Of a stretch of DNA of 64,000 nt, positions 12,537-21,058 are shown piece by piece (position 1 is the stretch's first letter; each line of letters opens with the position of its first letter). Both the position numbers and the translations under genes were made by a program. The notes under the pieces are model-generated. The model was not told the DNA's origin. It searched no databases and saw only the letters and a list, made by a program, of their open reading frames with translations. The DNA is from Lysobacterales bacterium. Its GTDB lineage: Bacteria; Pseudomonadota; Gammaproteobacteria; Xanthomonadales; BPKI01. The stretch covers positions 2,003,290 through 2,067,289 of the forward strand of contig BPKI01000001.1 in the NCBI GenBank assembly GCA_026005055.1. The letters run 5' to 3'.

Positions 12537-13892
12537 TCAACGGCGCGGACCACCGAAGAATCCGGGAACAGCCCGCAGCAGCCCCTTGAGCCCGCCCTTT
12601 CCGAACTTGCGCATCATCTTTTCCATCTGCTGGTATTGCTTGAGCAGGCGATTGACGTCGGCCGGCTGAGTGCCCGACCCTCGCGCGATGCGGACTTTGC
12701 GCGAGCCGTTGAGGATCTCGGGCCGGCGACGCTCGCCCGGCGTCATCGAATCCACGATCGCGATCATCCGTTTGATCTCGCGGTCGTTCACCTGAGCCTT
12801 TAGCGGCTCCGGAATCTGGGCGAAGCCTGGAAGCTTGTCGAGGATTCCGGCGATCCCGCCCATGCCGAGCATCTGTCGGAGCTGCTCGCGAAAGTCGGAG
12901 AGATCGAAGCGCTTGCCCGCGATCATCTTTTCCGCGAGCCGTTCTGCCCGCTCGCGGTCGAGCTTGCGCTCGACCTCCTCGACCAGGGAAAGCACATCGC
13001 CCATGTCGAGGATGCGCCCGGCCATCCGGTCCGGATGGAAGGGCTCGAGGCCTTCGAGCTTCTCCCCGGTGCCCAAGAACTTGATCGGCGCGCCGGTCAC
13101 GTAGCGCACCGAGAGGGCCGCGCCGCCTCTGGCATCGCCATCCGCCTTGCTGAGCACGATCCCGGTCAAGGGCACCGCCTGCGCAAAGGCTTTCGCCGTC
13201 TGCGCCGCATCCTGTCCGGTCATCGCATCGACCACGAACAGGGTCTCGGCCGGCTTGAGCGCGGCATGCAAGGCGCGGATCTCCTCCATCATCTCGCGAT
13301 CGACCGCGAGACGTCCGGCGGTATCGACGATGAGCACGTCGCGCAGGCTGCGCCGCGCCTCCTCCAGCGCCGCCCGCGCATTCGTCAGCGCATCCAGGTT
13401 CGGATCGGTGGCGAAAGCGGGGACGCCGATGCGGGCGGCGAGCTGAGCCAGCTGCTCGATCGCCGCCGGGCGACGGACGTCGCAGCTCGCGAGGAGAACC
13501 CGCTTGCGCATCTCCTGCGTGAGCAGTCGCGCGAGCTTCGCCGAGGTGGTGGTCTTGCCCGAACCCTGCAAGCCGCACATCAGGATCACGGCGGGCGGTG
13601 GAACGTTGAGTTCGAGCCCGCGGTGGCTCGAGCCCATGACCGCCGCAAGCTCGTCGCGCACGACCTTGATCAGCGCCTGCCCCGGGGTCAGGCTCTTGAG
13701 CACCTCCTGCCCGACGGCGCGGGTCTTGACCCGCTCGATGAAGGCCTGAACCACCGGCAAGGCCACGTCGGCCTCGAGCAAGGCCACCCGCACCTCGCGC
13801 AGGGTCTCGCGGATGTTCTCCTCAGTGAGCCGTCCACGGTCGCGCAGGCGCCCGACCATGGCGGAAAGACGACGCGTGAGATTCTCGAACAT
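12537..13892 (-). CDS. ffh: Signal recognition particle protein Ffh
   Basis: 451 residues from the ATG at 13892 ('MFENLTRRLSAMVGRL'); the track start at 14114 adds an unsupported Arg-rich extension. SRP54-type GTPase that targets membrane proteins co-translationally to the SecYEG translocon. N domain, then G domain with Walker A 'GLQGSGKTTTSAKLA', 'DVRRPAAIEQL', 'IVDTAGRLA', 'SKADGDARGG', followed by the Met-rich M domain ('LRQMLGMGGIAGIL', 'QQMEKMMRKFGKGG'). Ends with a Gly/Arg-rich tail. The 4.5S RNA gene is not in this window. Confidence 0.97.
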   Translation of the reverse strand: MFENLTRRLSAMVGRLRDRGRLTEENIRETLREVRVALLEADVALPVVQAFIERVKTRAVGQEVLKSLTPGQALIKVVRDELAAVMGSSHRGLELNVPPPAVILMCGLQGSGKTTTSAKLARLLTQEMRKRVLLASCDVRRPAAIEQLAQLAARIGVPAFATDPNLDALTNARAALEEARRSLRDVLIVDTAGRLAVDREMMEEIRALHAALKPAETLFVVDAMTGQDAAQTAKAFAQAVPLTGIVLSKADGDARGGAALSVRYVTGAPIKFLGTGEKLEGLEPFHPDRMAGRILDMGDVLSLVEEVERKLDRERAERLAEKMIAGKRFDLSDFREQLRQMLGMGGIAGILDKLPGFAQIPEPLKAQVNDREIKRMIAIVDSMTPGERRRPEILNGSRKVRIARGSGTQPADVNRLLKQYQQMEKMMRKFGKGGLKGLLRAVPGFFGGPRR

Positions 13893-13992
13893 GGGATCGT
13901 CGCGAGGCTGAGAGCGGCGAGCAGCACCGCAGGGCTCACCATGGTAGCAGCACTGCCCCCGACCCCGACCCTGTGCCACACTTTGGACGCTT

Positions 13993-14784
13993 ATGACGGC
14001 GATCCTCGCCAGCCTCGCTCTCTTCCTGTACGCGCTCGCGACGGCCACTCTGATCCTCAGGCTCGCTCGGGAAAGCGCGAGCTTCGCCGACCGACCGCTC
14101 GGACTCCTCGCCACGCTCCTGCACTTCGGTGTGCTTGTGCTCAGCGCGGAGCAGGCCGGCGGCGTCGATCTCCGCTTCTTCTCGGCGCTGTCGCTGAGCG
14201 GGATGGGGGTGGCGGCGGTCTATCGCATCGTCGGCCTGAAGCGTCCGATCGATCCCCTGGGCGTGGTCGTTTACCCGATCGCCGCGCTCACCCTGGGGCT
14301 GCAAATGCTCCTCGGCGGCCCGCCCCTGCCGCGTCCAGCGGAATGGCAGATCGTCCTGCACGCCGCCCTCGCCCTGGTCGCCTTCAGCATCCTGGCCTAC
14401 GCAGCGCTGGTCGCGCTGGTTCTCGATCTGCAGGACCGCGCGCTCCGCCGGCGACGGCTGCATCGTTGGCTGATGCTCCTGCCGCCGCTCACGCTCACCG
14501 AGGGGCTGCTCTTCAAGCTGATCGGCGCAGGCTTCGCTCTGCTCACGCTGGCCCTGCTCAGCGGCGCCCTCTTCGTCCACGACATCCTCGGCCAGCATTT
14601 GGCCCACAAGACCGTGTTCAGCGCCCTCGCCTGGGTGATCTTCGGCGCGCTGCTCTATGGCCGGGTCCGTTTCGGATGGCGCGGCGCTTTGGCCGTGCGT
14701 TTGGCGCTGTCCGGCATGTTCCTCCTGCTGCTCGGCTTTTTCGGATCGAAGTTCGTGCTCGAGCTCTTGCTGCGCCGCGCCTGA
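13993..14784 (+). CDS. ypjD: CcsA/HemX-like inner membrane protein (YpjD type)
   Basis: 263 residues with about eight hydrophobic segments spread over the whole length, starting 'MTAILASLALFLYALATATLILRLA'. The pattern and position next to ffh fit the cytochrome c assembly-type protein YpjD (CcsA/ResC/HemX family). Conserved His residues in the second half ('ILGQHLAHKTVFSALAWVIFGALLYGR') match the family's haem- or WWD-related region, though a full WWD motif is not evident. Divergent from ffh across 100 bp, as in E. coli. Precise function is not established for YpjD. Confidence 0.8.
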   Translation: MTAILASLALFLYALATATLILRLARESASFADRPLGLLATLLHFGVLVLSAEQAGGVDLRFFSALSLSGMGVAAVYRIVGLKRPIDPLGVVVYPIAALTLGLQMLLGGPPLPRPAEWQIVLHAALALVAFSILAYAALVALVLDLQDRALRRRRLHRWLMLLPPLTLTEGLLFKLIGAGFALLTLALLSGALFVHDILGQHLAHKTVFSALAWVIFGALLYGRVRFGWRGALAVRLALSGMFLLLLGFFGSKFVLELLLRRA

Positions 14785-14791
14785 TCCATCC

Positions 14792-16159
14792 TCAGGAGAA
14801 GGCGGCATCGAGGGCTTCTCGCAGCCGCTCGACACCCACGAGGCGGATTCCCGCCGGCGCCTTGCGCGGGAGGTTGGCCTTCGGCAGCAGCAGCGATGAG
14901 AAGCCGTGCTGGCGCGCCTCGCGGATGCGTTCCTCGCCATGCGCGACCGGCCGGATCTCGCCGCTCAAACCGACCTCGCCGAAGACGGCGAGGTCCTTCG
15001 CCACGGCGCGGTCGCGGAAGCTCGAGGCCACCGCCAGTACGACGGCGAGATCGGCCGCGGTCTCGGCCACGCGCAGTCCGCCCACCAGGTTGACGAAGAC
15101 ATCCTGGGAGAACACCGCGAGTCCCCCATGGCGGTGGAGTACGGCGAGGAGCATGGCCAGGCGCGTGCCGTCGAGCCCCAGCGCCAGGCGGCGCGGACTG
15201 GGCAGAGGGCTTTCATCGACCAGGGCCTGAACCTCGATGAGTAGCGGCCGCGTACCCTCGCGCGAGACCATCACAACGCTGCCCGGTGCGCGCTCGGCCC
15301 TGCCCGCCAGGAACAGCGCCGAGGGGTTGGGCACCTCGCGCAGTCCCTTGTCCCCCATCGCGAACACCCCGAGCTCGTTGACCGGCCCGAAGCGGTTCTT
15401 GAGCGCGCGCAGCACCCGCAGGCGGCTGCCGCTCTCGCCCTCGAAATAGAGCACGGCATCGACCATGTGCTCGAGCACTCGCGGGCCGGCGATGCCGCCT
15501 TCTTTGGTGACGTGGCCGACGAGGATCACCGCGACCCCCCGCGTCTTCGCGAAGCGGACGAGTTCGGCTGCGCACTCTCGCACTTGGCTCACCGATCCGG
15601 GCGCCGCCGTCAGAGCCTCGCTCCAGATGGTCTGGATCGAATCGATGACCGCCAGCGCCGGGCGCTCGCGCTCGAGCACGCCGATGATCGCCTCTAGCCG
15701 GGTCTGCGCTAGGCATTCGATCGTCCCGAGTTCGATTCCGAGGCGCTCCGCCCGCGCCGCCAACTGCGCGAGACTCTCCTCGCCGCTCACGTAGATTCCC
15801 CGCAGGCGGCCGGCGAGGGCGGCGATCGCCTGAAGGAGCAGGGTGGATTTGCCGATCCCCGGATCGCCGCCGATGAGCACCACCGAGCCTTGGACCAGCC
15901 CGCCGCCGAGCACTCGGTCGAGCTCGCCGATACCCACCGGCGAACGCCACCCCCGTTCGCGCTCGACCGCATCCAGCCTCGCGAGGGCGAGCTCATCCAC
16001 ACCCGTCCAGCCGCGTGCTCCCAGCCCCCCCGCCTTCGCGGCGGCCTGCGGCGTCTCCACGATGGTGTTCCACTCCCCACAATCACCGCACTGGCCCTGC
16101 CATTTCGCGAAGCTCGCGCCGCAACTCTGGCATTGATAGAGGCTCCGCGATCGGCTCAC
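14792..16159 (-). CDS. radA: DNA repair protein RadA
   Basis: 455 residues from a GTG. RecA-like branch migration helicase acting in recombination. Order: N-terminal C4 zinc finger 'YQCQSCGASFAKWQGQCGDCGEW', ATPase with Walker A 'GGDPGIGKSTLLLQA', the RadA-specific 'LKNRFGPVNELGVF' (KNRFG motif), then a Lon-protease-like domain ('LALGLDGTRLAMLLAVLHRHGG') with 'VGLSGEIRPV'. Convergent with the YpjD gene (7 bp gap) and divergent from the CorB-like gene (74 bp). Confidence 0.97.
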   Translation of the reverse strand: MSRSRSLYQCQSCGASFAKWQGQCGDCGEWNTIVETPQAAAKAGGLGARGWTGVDELALARLDAVERERGWRSPVGIGELDRVLGGGLVQGSVVLIGGDPGIGKSTLLLQAIAALAGRLRGIYVSGEESLAQLAARAERLGIELGTIECLAQTRLEAIIGVLERERPALAVIDSIQTIWSEALTAAPGSVSQVRECAAELVRFAKTRGVAVILVGHVTKEGGIAGPRVLEHMVDAVLYFEGESGSRLRVLRALKNRFGPVNELGVFAMGDKGLREVPNPSALFLAGRAERAPGSVVMVSREGTRPLLIEVQALVDESPLPSPRRLALGLDGTRLAMLLAVLHRHGGLAVFSQDVFVNLVGGLRVAETAADLAVVLAVASSFRDRAVAKDLAVFGEVGLSGEIRPVAHGEERIREARQHGFSSLLLPKANLPRKAPAGIRLVGVERLREALDAAFS

Positions 16160-16233
16160 GACGATCGTGCTCTCAAGGGAGGGGCCTTCACGATGCCACA
16201 GTCGGGCTGCTCTGGCGGCATTTCTCCTTCATA

Positions 16234-17562
16234 ATGGCAGGTCCTGACGGACTTCCCTTCGATTCCTGCGCGACCTTGGAATCGCTCCCCCTCCCGCTCC
16301 TGTTCGCGGGGCTTCTCCTCCTCCTGATCCTCTCCGCCTTTTTCTCGGGGTCGGAAACGGCCCTGATGGCGATCAACCGTTACCGCTTGCGCCATCAGGC
16401 GAAGAGCGGACAGCGAGCGGCGCGGCTCGTCCAGTCCCTGATCGAGCGCCCGGACCGTTTCATCGGACTCGTACTGCTCGGAAACAATTTCGTCAACATT
16501 CTCGCCTCAGCGATCACCACACTGATCTTCATGCGCTTGGCGGGGGATGCGGGGGTGCTCGCCGGTACCCTCTTCCTCACCGTCACCATTCTCATCTTCG
16601 CCGAGGTCGCTCCGAAGACGCTCGCCGCGCAATACCCGGAGCGCATCGCCTATCCGGCCGCTTATGTCCTTTATCCGCTCCTTCGGCTGTTTTCGCCGCT
16701 GGTCCGCTTGATCAACGCCTTGGCGGGGCTTCTGACACGCCCCTTGCGTCGCAGCTCGGGCTCGACTCGCAGCGACCATCTAAGCGCGGAGGAGCTGCGC
16801 ACCCTCCTTGGCGAGGCCGCCGTCCTCGTGCCACCGCGCCACCGTCGGATGCTGCTCAACATCCTCGACCTCGAGGAGGCGACCGTCGCCGACGTCATGG
16901 TGCCGCGCAACGAGATCGAGGGCATCGACCTCGACGAACCGATGGATCGCATCCTCGAGCAGCTCGCCCGCTTCCCCTACTCGAGAATCCCCCTCTATCA
17001 GGGATCCATCGACCAGGTCCTCGGCATCCTGCACCCGCGCAGCCTCTTGGCCCCGCTCGCCAGCGGCGGGGCTTTGAGCACGGAGACCTTGATCCAGCTC
17101 GCGCGCAAGCCCTACTTCGTTCCCGAGAGCACGCCGCTCATACGCCAGCTCTCGGAGTTCCAGAAGCGGGGAAGGCGCATGGCGTTGGTGGTCGACGAAT
17201 ACGGCGAGATCGTCGGGCTGGTCACCATCGAAGACATCCTCGAGGAGATCGTCGGCGAGTTCACCTCCGAGCCCCTCGAAAACGCCCGCCGAATCGAGAG
17301 GCTACCCGACGGCTCGGTCCGCATCGACGGGCGCATCACCCTCCGGCACCTGAACCGGATCATGGGCTGGGAGCTGCCCACCGACGGGGCGCGAACCCTC
17401 TCGGGCCTGATCGTCGATCTCCTCGAGAGCCTGCCCGCGCCCGGCGCGGAAGTCCGCGTCGGGAATCACCGGATGCGCATCGATCGGGTCGAGGACAACG
17501 TCGTTCGGCAGCTCACCGTCCTGCCCGAGAACCCCGAGACGGGGCAGGATACGAACGGATGA
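16234..17562 (+). CDS. HlyC/CorC-family transporter, CNNM (CorB/YfjD) type
   Basis: 442 residues from the ATG at 16234. Domains in order: DUF21/CNNM membrane domain with four hydrophobic segments ('LLFAGLLLLLILSAFFSGSETALMAINRYRLR', with the family's SGSETA motif; 'GLVLLGNNFVNILASAITT'; 'TVTILIFAEVAPKTLAAQ', with the EVAPK/PK motif), a CBS pair ('VMVPRNEIEGIDLD', 'MALVVDEYGEIVGLVTIEDILEEIVGEF') and a CorC_HlyC domain at the end. CNNM proteins export or regulate Mg2+. A separate cytosolic CorC is encoded at 59.9 kb. The track start at 16015 overlaps radA antisense and is unlikely. Confidence 0.9.
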   Translation: MAGPDGLPFDSCATLESLPLPLLFAGLLLLLILSAFFSGSETALMAINRYRLRHQAKSGQRAARLVQSLIERPDRFIGLVLLGNNFVNILASAITTLIFMRLAGDAGVLAGTLFLTVTILIFAEVAPKTLAAQYPERIAYPAAYVLYPLLRLFSPLVRLINALAGLLTRPLRRSSGSTRSDHLSAEELRTLLGEAAVLVPPRHRRMLLNILDLEEATVADVMVPRNEIEGIDLDEPMDRILEQLARFPYSRIPLYQGSIDQVLGILHPRSLLAPLASGGALSTETLIQLARKPYFVPESTPLIRQLSEFQKRGRRMALVVDEYGEIVGLVTIEDILEEIVGEFTSEPLENARRIERLPDGSVRIDGRITLRHLNRIMGWELPTDGARTLSGLIVDLLESLPAPGAEVRVGNHRMRIDRVEDNVVRQLTVLPENPETGQDTNG

Positions 17563-17605
17563 ACCGCGGGGAGGCCCCCATGCCTCCGGCGAGAAGCGCT
17601 AAGGC

Positions 17606-17681
17606 TGGTGCCGGCGAAGAGATTCGAACTCCCGACCCACGCATTACGAATGCGTTGCTCTACCAGCTGAGCTACGCCGGC
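17606..17681 (-). tRNA. tRNA-Thr (anticodon CGT), CCA encoded
   Basis: On the minus strand the sequence begins GCCGGCGTAGCTCAGC and ends in GCCGGCACCA. The acceptor stem GCCGGCG/CGCCGGC is perfect, the D-arm TAGCTCAGCTGGTAGAGCA is canonical, the anticodon loop ATTCGTAAT reads CGT (ACG codons), and the T-arm has GTTCGAATC. 76 nt including the encoded CCA. It closely resembles E. coli thrW. Lies between the CorB-like gene and aspS. Confidence 0.97.
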
Positions 17682-17804
17682 ACCCGAGCCCAACATCGTA
17701 CTTTTGCCTTCCTGGTGCCGGCAAGACTCCTCATGATTGCCGCGATTTCCCTTTGCGCTTAGGATCGCCGGCTTCACCCATCCGATTCCTCGACGGCGAA
17801 GCGT

Positions 17805-19568
17805 ATGCGCACCCACCTCTGCGGCGCCATCGGCGAGCACCTCATCGGCCGCGAAGTGACGCTTTGCGGCTGGGTGGACGCCGTTCGACACCTCGGCGGA
17901 CTGTGCTTCCTCGACCTTCGCGATCACGAAGGCGTCGTGCAAGTCGTCCTGGAGCCGGAGACCCCGCCTTATGCCCTCGCATCGCAGCTGCGCGCAGAGG
18001 ACTGCATCAGGGTTCGTGGCACGGTGCGAGCGCGGTTCAAGGCGAACGAGAAGCTTCGGACGGGACGGGTGGAGCTACTCGCGGAGAGCGTCGATCTCCT
18101 CAATCGAGCGCGCGATCTGCCCTTCGCCCTGCACGAGAATCCGGGCGAGGAGGTGCGCCTGCGCTACCGGTGGCTCGACCTGAGACGACCGCCGATGCAA
18201 AACATGCTCCGGCGGCGAGCGCGCCTGATCGCGGCCTTCCGGCGCTGGCTGGAGGCGCGCGGCTTCATCGAGATCGAAACCCCCATCCTGACCAAGGCGA
18301 CCCCTGAAGGCGCCCGCGATTTCCTGGTGCCAGCGCGGCTGCATCCGGGTTGCTTCTATGCCCTCCCGCAGTCGCCGCAGTTGTTCAAGCAAATCTTGAT
18401 GATCGCCGGCTTCGACCGCTACTACCAAGTCGCGCGCTGCTTCCGCGACGAGGCGCTGCGCGCCGACCGGCAGCTTGAGTTCACCCAGCTCGATCTCGAG
18501 TTCGCCTGGGTCGATGAAGGCGAGGTCCAGGACACGGTGGAAGCGATGGTGCGCGAGGTCTTGGCCGAAGTCGCCGGGATCGAGCTGCCGAACCCCTTCC
18601 CGCGCCTGAGCTACGACGAGGCCATGCGCCGCTTCGGCTCGGACAAGCCCGATCTCCGTCTCGACCTCGAGCTTTGCGAGCTGACCGACATCTTCCGCGG
18701 CTCGGGATTCAGGGTCTTCGCCGAATGGGCGGAACGGCCCGAGGGTCGCATCGCCGCCCTGTGCCTGCCGCAAGGCGCCTCGCTCAGCCGCAAGCAGCTC
18801 GACGAACTCTCGGCCGAGGCGGCCAAGCACGGTCTCAAGGGCTTGTCCTGGCTGCGGGTGGAGGATCCCGCGCGTGGCCGCGAGGGGCTCAGCTCACCGC
18901 TCCTCAAACATGTGCACGACCCCGAGCTCGAAGCACTGCTTCGCCGCACCGGCGCGAGCGCCGGCGATCTGCTTCTCATCGGCGCCGGGCCCGACCCTCT
19001 CTGCTCGCAAGCCATGGGAGCGCTCAGGCTCCGCGCCGGACACTGGCTCGGACGCTTCCGCGACGGTTGGAGACCCCTCTGGGTAACCGACTTTCCGATG
19101 TTCGAGTTCGATGCCGAGGAACGCCGCTGGGTGGCCATGCACCACCCCTTCACCGCGCCGCGTTGCCAGGACGAGGCGGAGCTTGTGCACAATCCCGCCA
19201 ACATGCGAAGCCGCGCCTACGATCTGGTACTGAACGGCCACGAGATCGGCGGCGGCTCGATTCGTATTCACCGCCCCGAGATGCAGCAGGCGGTCTTCTC
19301 AGTGCTCGGGATCGAGCCCGAGGAGGCGCAGGCCAAATTCGGCTTCCTGCTCGAAGCCCTCAAGCACGGGGCCCCGCCGCACGGAGGCATCGCTCTGGGC
19401 CTCGACCGGATCGCGGCCCTCGTCTGCGGCACCGATTCGATCCGCGACGTGATCGCCTTTCCCAAGACCACCACCGCGCAGTGCCTGATGACCGGCGCCC
19501 CCTCGCCGGTGACCGAGCTCCAGTGGCAAGAGCTCCACATCCGTCCGGCCGAAAAAGCACGCTCTTGA
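17805..19568 (+). CDS. aspS: Aspartyl-tRNA synthetase
   Basis: 587 residues, typical bacterial AspRS. OB-fold anticodon domain ('[26 protein letters not shown]'), class II motif 1 region, motif 2 '[23 protein letters not shown]', a GAD insertion domain in the middle, '[13 protein letters not shown]' and motif 3 '[16 protein letters not shown]'. Charges tRNA-Asp. Whether it also charges tRNA-Asn depends on whether gatCAB or asnS exist elsewhere, which cannot be seen here. Followed by the thioredoxin-TPR gene. Confidence 0.97.
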   Translation: MRTHLCGAIGEHLIGREVTLCGWVDAVRHLGGLCFLDLRDHEGVVQVVLEPETPPYALASQLRAEDCIRVRGTVRARFKANEKLRTGRVELLAESVDLLNRARDLPFALHENPGEEVRLRYRWLDLRRPPMQNMLRRRARLIAAFRRWLEARGFIEIETPILTKATPEGARDFLVPARLHPGCFYALPQSPQLFKQILMIAGFDRYYQVARCFRDEALRADRQLEFTQLDLEFAWVDEGEVQDTVEAMVREVLAEVAGIELPNPFPRLSYDEAMRRFGSDKPDLRLDLELCELTDIFRGSGFRVFAEWAERPEGRIAALCLPQGASLSRKQLDELSAEAAKHGLKGLSWLRVEDPARGREGLSSPLLKHVHDPELEALLRRTGASAGDLLLIGAGPDPLCSQAMGALRLRAGHWLGRFRDGWRPLWVTDFPMFEFDAEERRWVAMHHPFTAPRCQDEAELVHNPANMRSRAYDLVLNGHEIGGGSIRIHRPEMQQAVFSVLGIEPEEAQAKFGFLLEALKHGAPPHGGIALGLDRIAALVCGTDSIRDVIAFPKTTTAQCLMTGAPSPVTELQWQELHIRPAEKARS

Positions 19569-19620
19569 GAGCACGACGCGCAACCCGCACATCGTCGGAA
19601 ACGCCGAGGAGCACCTTCTC

Positions 19621-20496
19621 ATGCAAAGTCCTGCGACCAACCCTCACAGCATCGATGTGACCGCCGAGCGCTTCGAGCAGGACATCCTGCTCAAGTCGCG
19701 CGAGCTGCCCGTGCTCGTGGACTTCTGGGCCTCCTGGTGCGCCCCCTGCCGTCAGCTCAAGCCGATCCTCGAGAAGCTGGCCGAGGAATACCAGGGCAAG
19801 CTCCTGCTCGCCAAGGTGGACACCGATCAAGAACCGGAGCTCGCCGCGATCTTCGGGGTGCGCAGCCTGCCCACCGTGATCTTGCTCAAGAACGGCCAGC
19901 CGGTGGACGGCTTCATGGGCGCGCAGCCGGAGAGCGCCGTGCGCGCCTTCCTCGAACGTCATGTCGGGGCGCCCCCGGCCCGCACCGACGGCAGCGCGGC
20001 GGCTCCATTGTTGCGCCCCGGGGAAAGTCCCGCACAGGCGGTCGTGCGCCTGCGCAAGGCCGTGGCGGCCGAGCCGGAGAAGGCCGAGCTGAAGCGCGAT
20101 CTGGCATTGGCTCTCATCGAAACCGGGGAACTCGACGAGGCGCAACGCTTGCTCGACGGCTTGCCGGATGCCTTGCAAGCCGAGGATCGAACGAAAGCCG
20201 CGCGGGCACGCCTGCAGTTCGCCTTCGCCGTGCGCCAAGCCCCCTCGCTCGCCGAGCTGCGCGCGAAGGTCGCTGCCGATCCTGCCGATCTCACGGCCCG
20301 CCATCAGCTCGGTGCGAGACTCTTGCTCGCCGGCGAGCACGAAGCCGCGCTCGAGCAGTTTTTCGCGATCATGGAAAAGGATCGCAAGTTCGGCGACGAC
20401 CTCGGCCGGCGCAGCCTGATCGAAGCCTTTCGCCTGATCGAGGATCAGGACCTCATTTCTCGCTTCCGCCGACGCATGGCCTCGCTCCTGTTCTGA
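19621..20496 (+). CDS. cnoX: Thioredoxin-TPR co-chaperone (CnoX/YbbN-like)
   Basis: 291 residues. N-terminal thioredoxin fold (residues ~10-115) with 'VDFWASWCAPCRQLKPILEKLAEEY' and the cis-Pro region 'VRSLPTVILL'. The rest is TPR-like helical repeats ('LALALIETGELDEAQRLLDGLP', 'RHQLGARLLLAGEHEAALEQFF') as in CnoX, which hands substrates to GroEL under oxidative stress. E. coli CnoX lacks the CxxC; this one has an intact WCAPC, like the alphaproteobacterial form, so it could have true thiol-disulfide activity. 52 bp after aspS on the same strand. Confidence 0.88.
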   Translation: MQSPATNPHSIDVTAERFEQDILLKSRELPVLVDFWASWCAPCRQLKPILEKLAEEYQGKLLLAKVDTDQEPELAAIFGVRSLPTVILLKNGQPVDGFMGAQPESAVRAFLERHVGAPPARTDGSAAAPLLRPGESPAQAVVRLRKAVAAEPEKAELKRDLALALIETGELDEAQRLLDGLPDALQAEDRTKAARARLQFAFAVRQAPSLAELRAKVAADPADLTARHQLGARLLLAGEHEAALEQFFAIMEKDRKFGDDLGRRSLIEAFRLIEDQDLISRFRRRMASLLF

Positions 20497-20876
20497 GCGA
20501 TGCCCGTCTTCGCCGAAGCATAGTGCCAGGAGCGGAAGCGCCTGAAGATCAGAGCGCGGTCGCTTTGCGGAAGGCGGCGCCTCCCGTGAGCGCCCGCCAG
20601 CGACCGCCTTCGGCGAGACCGAGACGCTCTGCCGCGGCCGCCAGGACAGCTTTGCTCATCCCGTCACCTCGCACGCTCGTCGAGAGCAGGCCGTCGCCGA
20701 CGACATTCCTCCGCATTTTTGGGCTGCGCTCTTGCGACACGGCTTCGTTCCTCGCTCCGAATCGCTCCGAGCGCGCGGCGAAGGCGGTGCACAGCACCCC
20801 ATTTCCCCAACGCCACGCTCACCGCCTATGCCCGGCGAAAGCCGCGCCCCCCAAATGAAAGGTTCGCTATTCCCGA

Positions 20877-20904
20877 TTCCTTGCCGCTGATTCGTGGCAA
20901 GGAA
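20877..20904. repeat. Inverted repeat (9-bp stem)
   Basis: TTCCTTGCC, a 10-base spacer, then GGCAAGGAA: a perfect 9-bp stem that extends by one G-C/G-T pair inward. No T run follows. It could be an RNA hairpin of the cnoX transcript or a remnant of a REP-like element. Confidence 0.5.
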
Positions 20905-21028
20905 ACCGTGAATCCCGATGATGTCTCATGCCATGGGCGAGGACCGAATCCGAGCGCATCGCGCTTCAGCCCAATCCCCAAGAGAAAGCCTGCGAGCCAT
21001 TGCGTTCCTCGCTACTCGCTATTGCCTC

Positions 21029-21050
21029 GCCGAAATGCCCGATATTCGGC
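21029..21050. repeat. Inverted repeat just downstream of hflX
   Basis: GCCGAA, 10 bases, TTCGGC: a perfect 6-bp stem 9 bp beyond the hflX stop. On the minus strand it could stabilise the 3' end of the hfq-hflX mRNA, but there is no T tract, so it is not called a terminator. Confidence 0.4.
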
Positions 21051-21058
21051 GGTTCTGC

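Larger units (their letters stand above)
20497..21058. other. Non-coding gap with two hairpins
   Basis: 562 bp between convergent cnoX and hflX. No ORF resembles a protein family. The right half is less GC-rich and contains words such as CGCTATTCCCGATTCC and CGCTACTCGCTATTGCC that look like worn intergenic repeats of the xanthomonad sort. Two hairpins are listed separately. Neither is followed by a T run on either strand, so no intrinsic terminator is claimed. Confidence 0.55.

Noticed and set aside
20549-20797. 82-codon minus ORF ending 'RWRALTGGAAFRKATAL', faintly like a kinase N-terminus
   Set aside because: Too short, no conserved context, no start signal; chance likeness is more probable than a pseudogene, though a remnant cannot be fully excluded.
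21029-21050. Hairpin after hflX as a rho-independent terminator
   Set aside because: Only a 6-bp stem and no T run on either strand; kept as an inverted repeat only.
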